Below, one piece after another: positions 26,339 through 34,845 of a stretch of DNA of 41,704 bases. How positions within the stretch are numbered: position 1 is the stretch's first letter; each line of letters starts with the position of its first letter. Below the pieces are notes generated by a model. That model saw only the letters and a list, made by a program, of their open reading frames with translations. It was not told the DNA's origin and did no database searches. Both the position numbers and the translations under genes were made by a program. Source of the DNA: Phycisphaerae bacterium (GTDB taxonomy: Bacteria; Planctomycetota; Phycisphaerae; Phycisphaerales; SM1A02); assembly GCA_002700845.1 (NCBI GenBank), contig PAFA01000069.1:1-41704 (forward strand), given 5' to 3'.

Positions 26339-27718
26339 TTAGGAATCAGAGGGGAACCCGAACACGTCGTTGCCAAAATTCCGGTCCAACCTCAGGCTAA
26401 ATCCATAATTCGAACGAAGCCCTTCGCGAAGAATGAACATAGGGCGATTCCAGAATCCGGTGCCCACAATGATTTGGTCGCTGGGTCGCAGCACCACATC
26501 AGGTTCCGTTCCATTTCGTATACCGGCCAGATCCAATCGGATAATAGCTTCGCGATCCTGGCCAACAATTCGGCGTAAATCAACCTTGTCTGGCTCCGCC
26601 AAAGGGCCCAGACCACCAGCAGAAGTAATGGCACGTGACAGCGTGAAATACGGCTCGTTCAGCGGAATGCCATATGGCCCCGGGCGAGCGATTTCACCAT
26701 CTATGTAGATATTCCCGTCACCGACCCGTTCCACCAAAATGGAGTCACCTGGGCGAACAACGATGTCAAGGCTGCTATCACCTCTGCGAAGCTCTTGCAG
26801 AGGTATGCGTAAGACTCGGTCAATGAAGACCGGAGATTCGTCTTGAACAACACCGGCCAAATGTTGGCTGGCCCCAAGCTTCTGCCATGCTCCAGAAGAA
26901 GTATCCCATCGCCATGGTGATGCACCGATCTCATTCGGAGTTTGGACTTCAGGGAGCGTGCTCTCGGTCAAAGCATCGACATCAATGAAGGTGTCCTCGG
27001 TGGCTCCAATTGCCGCCCCAGCTCCACCTTCGAGGCGGTCCAGAAGACCATCCAAATCCAGAGGGACTGAACGATCAAATTCGGGTTCAGATTCGATTGG
27101 CTCGTCCAATTGGACTCGTCGACGCACAACGGCGTATCGCGCGTTGTCCAAAATGCCGCCGGCCTGACTTAGCGCTTCCAAGAGACGCAGGTCAGATCGC
27201 ACCAATGGATAGACATTGGGTTGCGCGATAAATCCGTTCACCGTAAATCGGAACCCTGTGCGTTGCACCAAAGCAGCATCAACTTGCGGAGCTCCCAGCA
27301 ACCGACCGTACGCCGCACGAACGGATGGATTGAGTTCCTCAGGAAGCAAACCTTGGACTTCCACCAGCCCAATCTCTGGAAGCTGGACGTATCCAGACTG
27401 ATCAACCACCCGATCAACGGTCACTGGCTGGCCAGGCTGATAGACATCAAATGCTGTCACGGTGACCACGTCTCCGGGAACAATGCGATAGTCGCTGAAA
27501 TCGTTCGCGATGAGATCCTCGCGTGAAGGCGTCTCGCCAACGATTTGCTCACCGATCTCGATGGCATGGATCCGACGCAAAATTGGAAGCGTCGTGGGCT
27601 GATGCTCCCAACGACCCGTTACCGAGGGGTCAACAAAGGAATCTGTCTGACAACCAGTCAGGCCGACCAGCGTCAAACCCATTCCATAGCAAGCCAACCC
27701 GGAGGAAAAAATACGCAT
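26339..27718 (-). CDS. Polysaccharide export outer-membrane lipoprotein (Wza-like; poly_export and SLBB)
   Basis: Lipobox LVGLTGC; DYRIVPGDVVTVTAFDVYQPGQPVTVDRVVDQSGYVQLPEIGLVEVQGL; two SLBB-like segments. Confidence 0.87.
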   Translation of the reverse strand: MRIFSSGLACYGMGLTLVGLTGCQTDSFVDPSVTGRWEHQPTTLPILRRIHAIEIGEQIVGETPSREDLIANDFSDYRIVPGDVVTVTAFDVYQPGQPVTVDRVVDQSGYVQLPEIGLVEVQGLLPEELNPSVRAAYGRLLGAPQVDAALVQRTGFRFTVNGFIAQPNVYPLVRSDLRLLEALSQAGGILDNARYAVVRRRVQLDEPIESEPEFDRSVPLDLDGLLDRLEGGAGAAIGATEDTFIDVDALTESTLPEVQTPNEIGASPWRWDTSSGAWQKLGASQHLAGVVQDESPVFIDRVLRIPLQELRRGDSSLDIVVRPGDSILVERVGDGNIYIDGEIARPGPYGIPLNEPYFTLSRAITSAGGLGPLAEPDKVDLRRIVGQDREAIIRLDLAGIRNGTEPDVVLRPSDQIIVGTGFWNRPMFILREGLRSNYGFSLRLDRNFGNDVFGFPSDS

Positions 27719-27888
27719 GGAATTGTTATCGGCCTCATTAGACGCGCACCACCAAGATTTCTGAGGGCTAAGATGTGGATGCTTTGAGCGAATCTGCCCA
27801 AGATCGAACACTGGCCCGTCACCCCAGACCACTTGGGGGAGATACCGCCAAAGATCGACGTGGTGTCCAAGTCGCGCTCAGCGGAATG

Positions 27889-28863
27889 GTCCTCAACAAC
27901 ACCGAGCCTCACCAACTAAATCTTGGTCGCAAACCCGATTGGCTTCGAGCCCGTGTTCCAGGTGGTCCGGGTTACGAACGGCTTCGTGAAATCGTCGACA
28001 CCCATGGTTTGCACACCGTCTGCAAAGAAGCCGCCTGCCCCAATATGGGCGAGTGTTGGAACCGAGGCACCGCAACCATCATGATTCTTGGCGATACGTG
28101 CACTCGAGCCTGTGGGTTCTGCAACGTGAAAACCGGGCGGCCTGCCGAAGTTGATCAAGATGAACCACGACGGGTCGCCGAATCAATCGCCCTCATGGGG
28201 CTTGGCCACGTCGTCATCACCTGCGTGGATCGAGATGATCTGGCCGATGGTGGTGCCGCGATTTGGGCGGAGACCATCGAACGGGTACATGAGGCGTGCC
28301 CAGAAACCAGTGTGGAATGTCTGATTGGTGACCATCAAGGCCACCATGACCAACTCGACGCGATCATTGCCGCTCGACCAGAAATCTTAAGCCACAACAT
28401 GGAAACCGTTCGACGCATGCATCCGGCGGTTCGACCTCAGGCTCGGTACGACCGCTCCATCGACGTGCTCCAGCACATCCGCGAATCCGGACTCGTCACC
28501 AAAACCGGAATCATGGTTGGGATTGGCGAACGAGATGACGAAGTGTTTGAGCTGATGCAAGATCTCCGCAACGCCGCAGACATCCATATTCTGACGGTTG
28601 GGCAATACCTTCAACCCACGCGAAACCACCTTCCAATCGATCGCTGGGTGACACCCGCCTCGTTTGACGAATATCGTGAAGCCGGATTAAAGATGGGCTT
28701 CTCCGTGGTTGAATCAGGACCCTTGGTCCGGTCCAGTTACCACGCGGAAGAACAAGCAGCCCGACTTTCTCCGACCCAACGGGCGGTAAAAGAAGGCATG
28801 GATCAATTGCTTGAAGGCGCCAAAAAAGGCGAACCCCCCAGCCTGCCCAACGTCACCGAGTGA
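27889..28863 (+). CDS. lipA: Lipoyl synthase (start chosen at MVLNNTEP; ORF open from 27775)
   Basis: CKEAACPNMGECWNRGTATIMILGDTCTRACGFCNVKTGRP: both [4Fe-4S] cysteine motifs. Confidence 0.96.
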   Translation, partial: VLNNTEPHQLNLGRKPDWLRARVPGGPGYERLREIVDTHGLHTVCKEAACPNMGECWNRGTATIMILGDTCTRACGFCNVKTGRPAEVDQDEPRRVAESIALMGLGHVVITCVDRDDLADGGAAIWAETIERVHEACPETSVECLIGDHQGHHDQLDAIIAARPEILSHNMETVRRMHPAVRPQARYDRSIDVLQHIRESGLVTKTGIMVGIGERDDEVFELMQDLRNAADIHILTVGQYLQPTRNHLPIDRWVTPASFDEYREAGLKMGFSVVESGPLVRSSYHAEEQAARLSPTQRAVKEGMDQLLEGAKKGEPPSLPNVTE

Positions 28864-28867
28864 TTTT

Positions 28868-28892
28868 TTGGCTTGGCTTGGCTTGGCTTGGC
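28868..28892. repeat. Five tandem copies of TTGGC immediately after the lipA stop
   Basis: TTGGCTTGGCTTGGCTTGGCTTGGC read directly. Confidence 0.9.
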
Positions 28893-28959
28893 AATCATTT
28901 CAACCTGAGTTCAATACCCATTCCATCTGACCCTGCCTCAGCATCATTTGCTGAACATC

Positions 28960-28991
28960 CAAAAAAAGACTCCGGAACTCAAGTTCCGGAG
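28960..28991 (-). terminator. Rho-independent terminator of the rpmI-rplT transcript
   Basis: Minus strand CTCCGGAA-CTTGAG-TTCCGGAG followed by a long T-run. Confidence 0.87.
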
Positions 28992-29022
28992 CCTCAGGTG
29001 TTCAAAAAGAACTCAGCGAACT

Positions 29023-29397
29023 TTAGGATTTGGCGGCCTGAGCCGTGGTAGAGGCTTCAGACTTTTCAACCAATACATCAAAAGCTGCTGGGTCATGAAT
29101 GGCCATTTCGCTCAGCATCTTGCGATTCAGCAAGATCCCTGCATGCATCAAACCATTCATGAAGCGGCTGTAGCGGGTACCACGCATACGACACGCGGCC
29201 GTAATACGGGTGATCCACAGTCGACGCATGTTGCGGCGACGTTGACGACGGTCACGCCAGGCGTATGCACCGGCACGGGTCAGTGTGATCTTGGCTTGTT
29301 GCTTATGACGGCTTCTGGTTCCCCAGTAGCCGCGAGCGGCACGGAGAATTCGGCGTCGAGCTTTGTTGCGGGCAGCGCCCTTGGCAGCACGTGGCAT
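29023..29397 (-). CDS. rplT: 50S ribosomal protein L20
   Basis: MPRAAKGAARNKARRRILRAARGYWGTRSRHKQQAKITLTRAGAYAWRDRRQRRRNMRRLWITRI. Confidence 0.97.
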   Translation of the reverse strand: MPRAAKGAARNKARRRILRAARGYWGTRSRHKQQAKITLTRAGAYAWRDRRQRRRNMRRLWITRITAACRMRGTRYSRFMNGLMHAGILLNRKMLSEMAIHDPAAFDVLVEKSEASTTAQAAKS

Positions 29398-29539
29398 GTC
29401 GAACATTCCTTCGGAAGGACGGGGGCCCACGTAGTGGACACTTGACCCGATCGACGATCACCCATGAAAATTGATCGCTTCGGGTTGGGCGATCATGCCC
29501 CGAAGCAAGACAATGTTGGCTGAAAGCCAAAAAGCTTGA

Positions 29540-29761
29540 TCAAACGTTGGCGGCACCGGCGCGGACGGAACGGAACAACATCCGGCCCACACGACGCATC
29601 TCGCAACTCTTGAAGTAAGCAGGAACTCGATAACTGCGAAGCAACTTGCCAGACTTGTGGCTGCGCTGCTTTCGGGTGAACGCACGGTGGAACTTCACAC
29701 GGCCAGTGCCGGTGAATCGGATGCGCTTGAGAAGGCCTTTGTTGGGTTTACGACCGTGCAT
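29540..29761 (-). CDS. rpmI: 50S ribosomal protein L35
   Basis: HGRKPNKGLLKRIRFTGTGRVKFHRAFTRKQRSHKSGKLLRSYR; next to rplT. Confidence 0.85.
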   Translation of the reverse strand: MHGRKPNKGLLKRIRFTGTGRVKFHRAFTRKQRSHKSGKLLRSYRVPAYFKSCEMRRVGRMLFRSVRAGAANV

Positions 29762-29857
29762 TGGCAAATTCCTGATATTCAGCCCACGAATGGGGAAGAA
29801 ACAATCGTACCAAGACCCAACAAACCACGCAACGATCGAATGGGGCCGAAACTCGAC

Positions 29858-30769
29858 TCAGCGGGCCAAAAATACGTCTCGAGGGTCAATCAATGCGAAT
29901 TTTGGCAGCGTGGTGTGTCCTCGCGGCACCCAGACTGCATCAACCCGACCCTTGTTGATCCAAACTGGACGACGCGCTGAGCGAACCGACAAATCACCAA
30001 GAAGCAAATGAGAGCATCGGCCAGAGTGAGACAAAGCCCCACTCATGGGCCCAGGAGCGGGAACCTGGAGCAACTGAGCGACCTGAAGCGGGTTGGGATC
30101 ACCGACAATTGGACGCTGGGGATTCAAACGATCAAGTCGAATTTTCCCTGGACCAACCTGCACCGAGTAGAACGAAATACCCTTCTTGGCCCCCCGGCAG
30201 CATGGACAGTTCACACGATGATGAGGACAGTATCCGTCATCCACGAACTGGCGAACGGTGGCGAGGGACGGCACCACATTCCAACTGGCCGAAGGGACCT
30301 GACGTCGGTGGTCGCTGGCAAACGACTCAACCGCCGTTCCCAGTGCCCGGATATTGGCCCCACACAACTCATCCCGGCCGTGCAATTTTGCGCCTCGGCC
30401 GAGAGCCAGAAAGATAGAAGTCGCCAAGAGCAGACTGGCTGCGACACCAAAAAGGTCAGGGAAACGGAACTGGAATCGACCTCCCCCACTCACTTCAAGA
30501 GCAGGAGAAAAAGACACGCCGGTCGAAGCTGATGGGACAGCAGATTTGATCCGTGCCAACGTGGCCTGCACCAAAATATCTTCTGCCGGCGGGGTTTCAC
30601 GAAGTGCTTCTAATGGGTGCAGTTGAACAAGAAGATTCTTGGCTTCCTCGGACTTTGGGTCCGAGTCGGAGTCCATCAACTCATCCAAACCTGGGACTTC
30701 GTGGAAGGATTCGTCATCAGAATAGCCTTCACGCTCACCGTCAAATGGGGCTTTCGGCGTATCGCTCAT
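29858..30769 (-). CDS. Anti-sigma-like TM protein with a pseudopilin (DUF1559/H-X9-DG-like) C-terminal region
   Basis: ATGA-coupled to an upstream ECF sigma; TM LFGVAASLLLATSIFLALG; LCGANIRALGTAVESFASDHRRQVPSA and HSGRCSHLLLGDLSVRS. Confidence 0.6.
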   Translation of the reverse strand: MSDTPKAPFDGEREGYSDDESFHEVPGLDELMDSDSDPKSEEAKNLLVQLHPLEALRETPPAEDILVQATLARIKSAVPSASTGVSFSPALEVSGGGRFQFRFPDLFGVAASLLLATSIFLALGRGAKLHGRDELCGANIRALGTAVESFASDHRRQVPSASWNVVPSLATVRQFVDDGYCPHHRVNCPCCRGAKKGISFYSVQVGPGKIRLDRLNPQRPIVGDPNPLQVAQLLQVPAPGPMSGALSHSGRCSHLLLGDLSVRSARRPVWINKGRVDAVWVPRGHTTLPKFALIDPRDVFLAR

Positions 30770-31434
30770 TGGTCGGCCTCCTGTCCCCAAAGCTCTCCGA
30801 ACGTTCGCACGGCAGCGTGAAGTCGGCTCTTAACTGTGCCGACGGGGATCCCAAGAATGTCTGCAACTTGTGCGTAAGGCATGCGTTGAAAGTAGGTCAA
30901 CAACAAGATTTCACGTTGAGTGTCTCCAAGTCGATCAACCACGGCTCGAACTTGTGACACGCGCTCCGCCCCATCAAGTGGCTGCTGAGGGTCTTGGGTG
31001 TCAGCTGGAATCAAATCCGCCATGGTCACCGAATCACCATCGGAGCCAACTGGTGTGTCCAAAGAAACACTTGGACGCCGACGGAGCCAACGCCGTGCGT
31101 CGCGGGCCTTGTTGGTGGCGATGGTGTAAAGCCAAGGCTTTAAACGACGATCGACATCAAAGCTGGCGGCGGAAATATGGATTTGCAAAAACGTCTCTTG
31201 AAACACATCCTCAGCCAGAGCGCGAGATCCAGTGAATCGAACCAAGTATCCGAACAATTCATCTCTGTGACGGCGAATGAGCTCTTCAATTGCACCAGAA
31301 TGGCTTTCAACATGGAGAGCTACCAAACGTTCATCAGATTCGGATCGAAGATCAACAGGCACTTTGGTCGCCATGCTATCGGTCAACCGTGCAGGCTTGG
31401 CAAATGGAAGCGGGTTGATCGCAAAGCCAGACAT
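30766..31434 (-). CDS. ECF-type RNA polymerase sigma factor
   Basis: ELFGYLVRFTGSRALAEDVFQETFLQIH; RLGDTQREILLLTYFQRMPYAQVADILGIPVGTVKSRLHAAVRTF. Confidence 0.9.
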   Translation of the reverse strand: MSGFAINPLPFAKPARLTDSMATKVPVDLRSESDERLVALHVESHSGAIEELIRRHRDELFGYLVRFTGSRALAEDVFQETFLQIHISAASFDVDRRLKPWLYTIATNKARDARRWLRRRPSVSLDTPVGSDGDSVTMADLIPADTQDPQQPLDGAERVSQVRAVVDRLGDTQREILLLTYFQRMPYAQVADILGIPVGTVKSRLHAAVRTFGELWGQEADQ

Positions 31435-31470
31435 GGTTTTGATACGCCGCGGTGGGGTTGAGAGTTCGAC

Positions 31471-31953
31471 TCAATTTGAGGGAGCGTTCTGGCGCCATCC
31501 AGCCCAAGGATCACCTTCCCAGGCGTATCGAGCATTCGGGGGGGCTGGAACTTCAGACCGCCGGGAACACCGCTCGCAAAACCGAAGAAAGGCGTTTGCC
31601 TCAGCCCGAAGCACCCGATGAGACCAGCGGCGGCCCTCAGCGGAAAAATCAACCTGAACCATGTCCGGGGGGCAGGAGGTGGTCAGAACCACACTTCGAG
31701 CCGGTGCATCCAAGCCGAGAATGGCAAGTTGTTCTCGGAACTCAGCTTGGTCTTTTTCGGAAAGTCGGCGAACACATGGAATCGCGCCGTCCTCTTTGGT
31801 TTGACCAAAACGACCAAAGCCATCAAAGCCGTACCTCAAGACCATTTGTTCTTGGGGCACCGTGACCACACAAGCCATTCCTGGTGAAGCCACGGGAGTT
31901 TGGCAACCAACCAGAAACAGCCCAAGAGTCATGATGAGGCGAATGAGGTACAC
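31471..31953 (-). CDS. Hypothetical lipoprotein
   Basis: MTLGLFLVGCQTP lipobox; Cys-containing C-terminal region; no recognised family. Confidence 0.55.
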   Translation of the reverse strand: MYLIRLIMTLGLFLVGCQTPVASPGMACVVTVPQEQMVLRYGFDGFGRFGQTKEDGAIPCVRRLSEKDQAEFREQLAILGLDAPARSVVLTTSCPPDMVQVDFSAEGRRWSHRVLRAEANAFLRFCERCSRRSEVPAPPNARYAWEGDPWAGWRQNAPSN

Positions 31954-32009
31954 ACGTGAAGTGTAAGGGTTTGGCCGAAAGGGCCCCTCCCGGATACCCT
32001 CGACATCCT

Positions 32010-34031
32010 ATGGACGCTTCCCTCCGTTGGATTAATGCTCTCTTGGACCGCCCGATCGAATGCGAGGAGGCCGCAGACCTTCTTACTCGTGCGGGGTTTC
32101 CTGTGGAACACACCGAAGTTGTGTCCACTCGGCTTGGTGAAGATGTTCGCCTGGATGTGGAAACCACGTCCAACCGTGGCGATTGCAACGCCCACTTGGG
32201 CTTGGCTCGGGAAGTGGTGGCACTGACTGACCGAAAGCTCAAAGACCCCACCAATCTTGAACCAACCCCCCCGGTCAGTTCAGCCGAAGCCGGCGTGGTC
32301 ATCGAGAATCAAGTCCCAGAAGACTGTTTGGTTTACCACGCGCGAATCGTTCGTGGTGTCAAAGTTGGCCCTTCTCCAGACTGGCTTGCAGCCCACCTTG
32401 AGGCACGTGGAGACGTCCCTCGCAACAATATTGTGGATGCCACCAATTACGTGCTTCACGAACTGGGACACCCCGTCCATGCCTTTGACTTGAACAAAAT
32501 CCAAGGTGGACGTATTGAGATTCGTCACGCACGGCAAGGGGAACGAATGTTGCCTCTTGGCGCGGATGCCAAAGAAATTGAACTCGCAACCGAAGACCTG
32601 GTCATCGCAGACGCCGAGTGTCCGGTGGCCCTTGCCGGCGTGAAGGGTGGTTCTGCTTCAAGTGTTGATGAGACGACCACGGATCTTCTCTTGGAAACGG
32701 CCACCTTTACGCCAAGCGCGGTCCGGCGAGCCAGCCGTCGGCATGGCATCGCCAGCGACTCGTCGTATCGCTTTGAGCGTCAGGTCCCCGATCGACAAGT
32801 TCCGATCGCAGCAGAACGGCTGCTCGAACTGATCTTGGCCATCGCAGGAGGTGAGGCATCCCCACCAACCATGGCCGGTACCGTTGCCCCCCCTCCAACA
32901 ATGTCCCTTCGTCTCCCCCGGCTCAAGGTCATTCTGGGCATCGACATCCCAACCCCAAGGGTGATTGAAATCCTAGATGCGTTGGGTTTACAGCCCAAAC
33001 ATTCGGATGACACCGTTTCTTGTACGGCCCCAATTGGGCGCGCCGACCTGACGCGAGAAATTGATCTCATCGAAGAAGTGGCGCGCATCCACGGACTTGA
33101 ATCCTTGCCTGTCGAAGATGCTGCCACCATACGAATTCGCCCTGCCCAAACGACCGAGATCGCGCGGCGAATGGTGCGTGACATGCTGGTGGGCTTTGGA
33201 GCCTATGAAACCGTGTCCCACACTTTGGTCTCCGAAGCTGCGGCTGGTCGATTCCTAGAGGCAGGGCAACGTGGGCTGCGAGTGGATGACGAACGAGCTG
33301 GGGGCACACCTATCCTCCGCCCGTCACTCATTGACACCTTGGGGACCATTGCGGGACGCAATCTTGATGCTTCCGGTCGACGGGCACCGCTCTTCGAAGT
33401 TGCGGCAGTCTTTCATGAGCACGAAGGCGGCCACTCCGAACGCACCGCCAGCGCGCTGCTGATCCCTTGCGATGGGGATCCATCACTCCAAACCATCCGA
33501 GGCTGTGTTGACCGGATGATCAGCATGCTGACCGGACAAACGCCAACGGCAGTACCCGCCAAACGTATTTGGTCGGCGCCCGGTGCTGACCTGATACTGG
33601 ATGACACCACCATCGGACACTTGGGATTGCTGGCCCCCGAAATCCTCAAAGTGCATGGACTGGAAGGTCAGTGGGCGGCGAGCGAGTTGTTCTTGGAACC
33701 ACTGCTTGCACAATGGCCACCAGAAATCTCAGTCACCCCGCCACCGGCATTCCCCGCGATCGAACGAGATCTTTCACTCGTGCTCTCCGATGATGTCCAC
33801 TGGCATGCGATCTCCTCACTGATCGAAAGTTTGCAACTTCCGGCCTTTGATTCTGTGGCCTATGTGGGCGTATTCCGAGGCAAACAATTGGAAGTTGGAC
33901 ACAAAAGTTTGACGCTTCGGTTGCGATTCCGAGCCGAAGATCGAACCCTCACCCACGACGAGGTTGATGCCCCCGTCGCCAAAGTGGTGCAGGCCTGTGC
34001 AGCCACTCTCGGCGCGGAACTTCGCCAATGA
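32010..34031 (+). CDS. pheT: Phenylalanyl-tRNA synthetase beta subunit (start chosen at MDASLRWINALL)
   Basis: ETTSNRGDCNAHLGLAREVVAL; NNIVDATNYVLHELGHPVHAFDLNKI; C-terminal FDX-ACB FPAIERDLSLVLSDDVHWHAI. Confidence 0.93.
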   Translation: MDASLRWINALLDRPIECEEAADLLTRAGFPVEHTEVVSTRLGEDVRLDVETTSNRGDCNAHLGLAREVVALTDRKLKDPTNLEPTPPVSSAEAGVVIENQVPEDCLVYHARIVRGVKVGPSPDWLAAHLEARGDVPRNNIVDATNYVLHELGHPVHAFDLNKIQGGRIEIRHARQGERMLPLGADAKEIELATEDLVIADAECPVALAGVKGGSASSVDETTTDLLLETATFTPSAVRRASRRHGIASDSSYRFERQVPDRQVPIAAERLLELILAIAGGEASPPTMAGTVAPPPTMSLRLPRLKVILGIDIPTPRVIEILDALGLQPKHSDDTVSCTAPIGRADLTREIDLIEEVARIHGLESLPVEDAATIRIRPAQTTEIARRMVRDMLVGFGAYETVSHTLVSEAAAGRFLEAGQRGLRVDDERAGGTPILRPSLIDTLGTIAGRNLDASGRRAPLFEVAAVFHEHEGGHSERTASALLIPCDGDPSLQTIRGCVDRMISMLTGQTPTAVPAKRIWSAPGADLILDDTTIGHLGLLAPEILKVHGLEGQWAASELFLEPLLAQWPPEISVTPPPAFPAIERDLSLVLSDDVHWHAISSLIESLQLPAFDSVAYVGVFRGKQLEVGHKSLTLRLRFRAEDRTLTHDEVDAPVAKVVQACAATLGAELRQ

Positions 34032-34600
34032 ATGACTTCCGAAACGACAGTCTTGCTTCATTCCTCTCGCAATTGGCCGAACGTTCACCCGCTCCCGGTG
34101 GTGGCGCGTCAGCGGGCGTGACCGTGGCGTTGGCAGCCGCACAAGCCGAGATGGTCGTGGCATGGACGACTCCAGCATTGCCTGATGTCATCCAAAATTT
34201 GCAGTCGGTCCGTGCGGAGGCCCTTGACTTGGCGGTCCGCGATGCCGACGCCTATGGCCGCTGGTCTTTGTTACGCAAAGAGCGTGCCGAAAACGACCCC
34301 GAACTTCAAAGTGCTGCAGACGAGATCCTGAGGATTCCGAACGCCTTGGCCATCCTGTCTCTCAAACTCCTTCGAGAGTGTGTTCGATTGGCAACAACAA
34401 GCAATCCTCGGCTCGGTTCTGACCTTGGAATCGCCGGCGCATTGGCCGCTGCAGGCGTCCCCGCCGCCGGATGGAATACCAAAGCGAATCTGCATTTGGT
34501 GAAAACCGAGGATCAAGACCAAATTCAAAACGATCTTTTCGAGCAGGAATCCGAGGCCAAAGCCCTGCTGATTGAACTCAACGCTTTGCTTCTTGGTTGA
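34028..34600 (+). CDS. Cyclodeaminase/cyclohydrolase (FtcD C-terminal-like)
   Basis: LAERSPAPGGGASAGVTVALAAAQAEMV; ATGA overlap with pheT. Confidence 0.8.
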   Translation: MNDFRNDSLASFLSQLAERSPAPGGGASAGVTVALAAAQAEMVVAWTTPALPDVIQNLQSVRAEALDLAVRDADAYGRWSLLRKERAENDPELQSAADEILRIPNALAILSLKLLRECVRLATTSNPRLGSDLGIAGALAAAGVPAAGWNTKANLHLVKTEDQDQIQNDLFEQESEAKALLIELNALLLG

Positions 34601-34642
34601 CCGAGGTACACCTTCAAGCATCAGGGAGCCGATACTCTCAAA

Positions 34643-34819
34643 ATGGCTTCACCAAAGAAGTTTTTGATGGTGGTCTACCGCTGCTGCAACACCTACGGCC
34701 GGTTAACTCCCAACCGGAGCAAAACGGCGTATGAGGGGCGATGCCCCAAATGTGGAGCCCAAACTCGGGCCAAAATCGGCACCCAAGGGACCAACCGCCG
34801 CGTGTTCGAAGCTGGCTAA
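34643..34819 (+). CDS. Small putative zinc-ribbon protein, 58 aa; absent from the supplied ORF track
   Basis: Translated by eye: MASPKKFLMVVYRCCNTYGRLTPNRSKTAYEGRCPKCGAQTRAKIGTQGTNRRVFEAG*; CC and CPKC ligand-like pairs. Confidence 0.7.
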   Translation: MASPKKFLMVVYRCCNTYGRLTPNRSKTAYEGRCPKCGAQTRAKIGTQGTNRRVFEAG

Positions 34820-34845
34820 AAATTGAGTTTTTCGCCGCGTCGCGC

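Noticed and set aside
28860-29051. Short ORF containing 'VPEP', reminiscent of a PEP-CTERM tag
   Set aside because: No TM plus basic tail after the motif; the ORF crosses the terminator and overlaps rplT antisense; coincidental.
34643-34819. Annotation of the 58-aa Cys protein as ribosomal protein L33 (rpmG)
   Set aside because: Cys pattern and flanking sequence do not match L33; reported instead as a putative zinc ribbon of unknown function.
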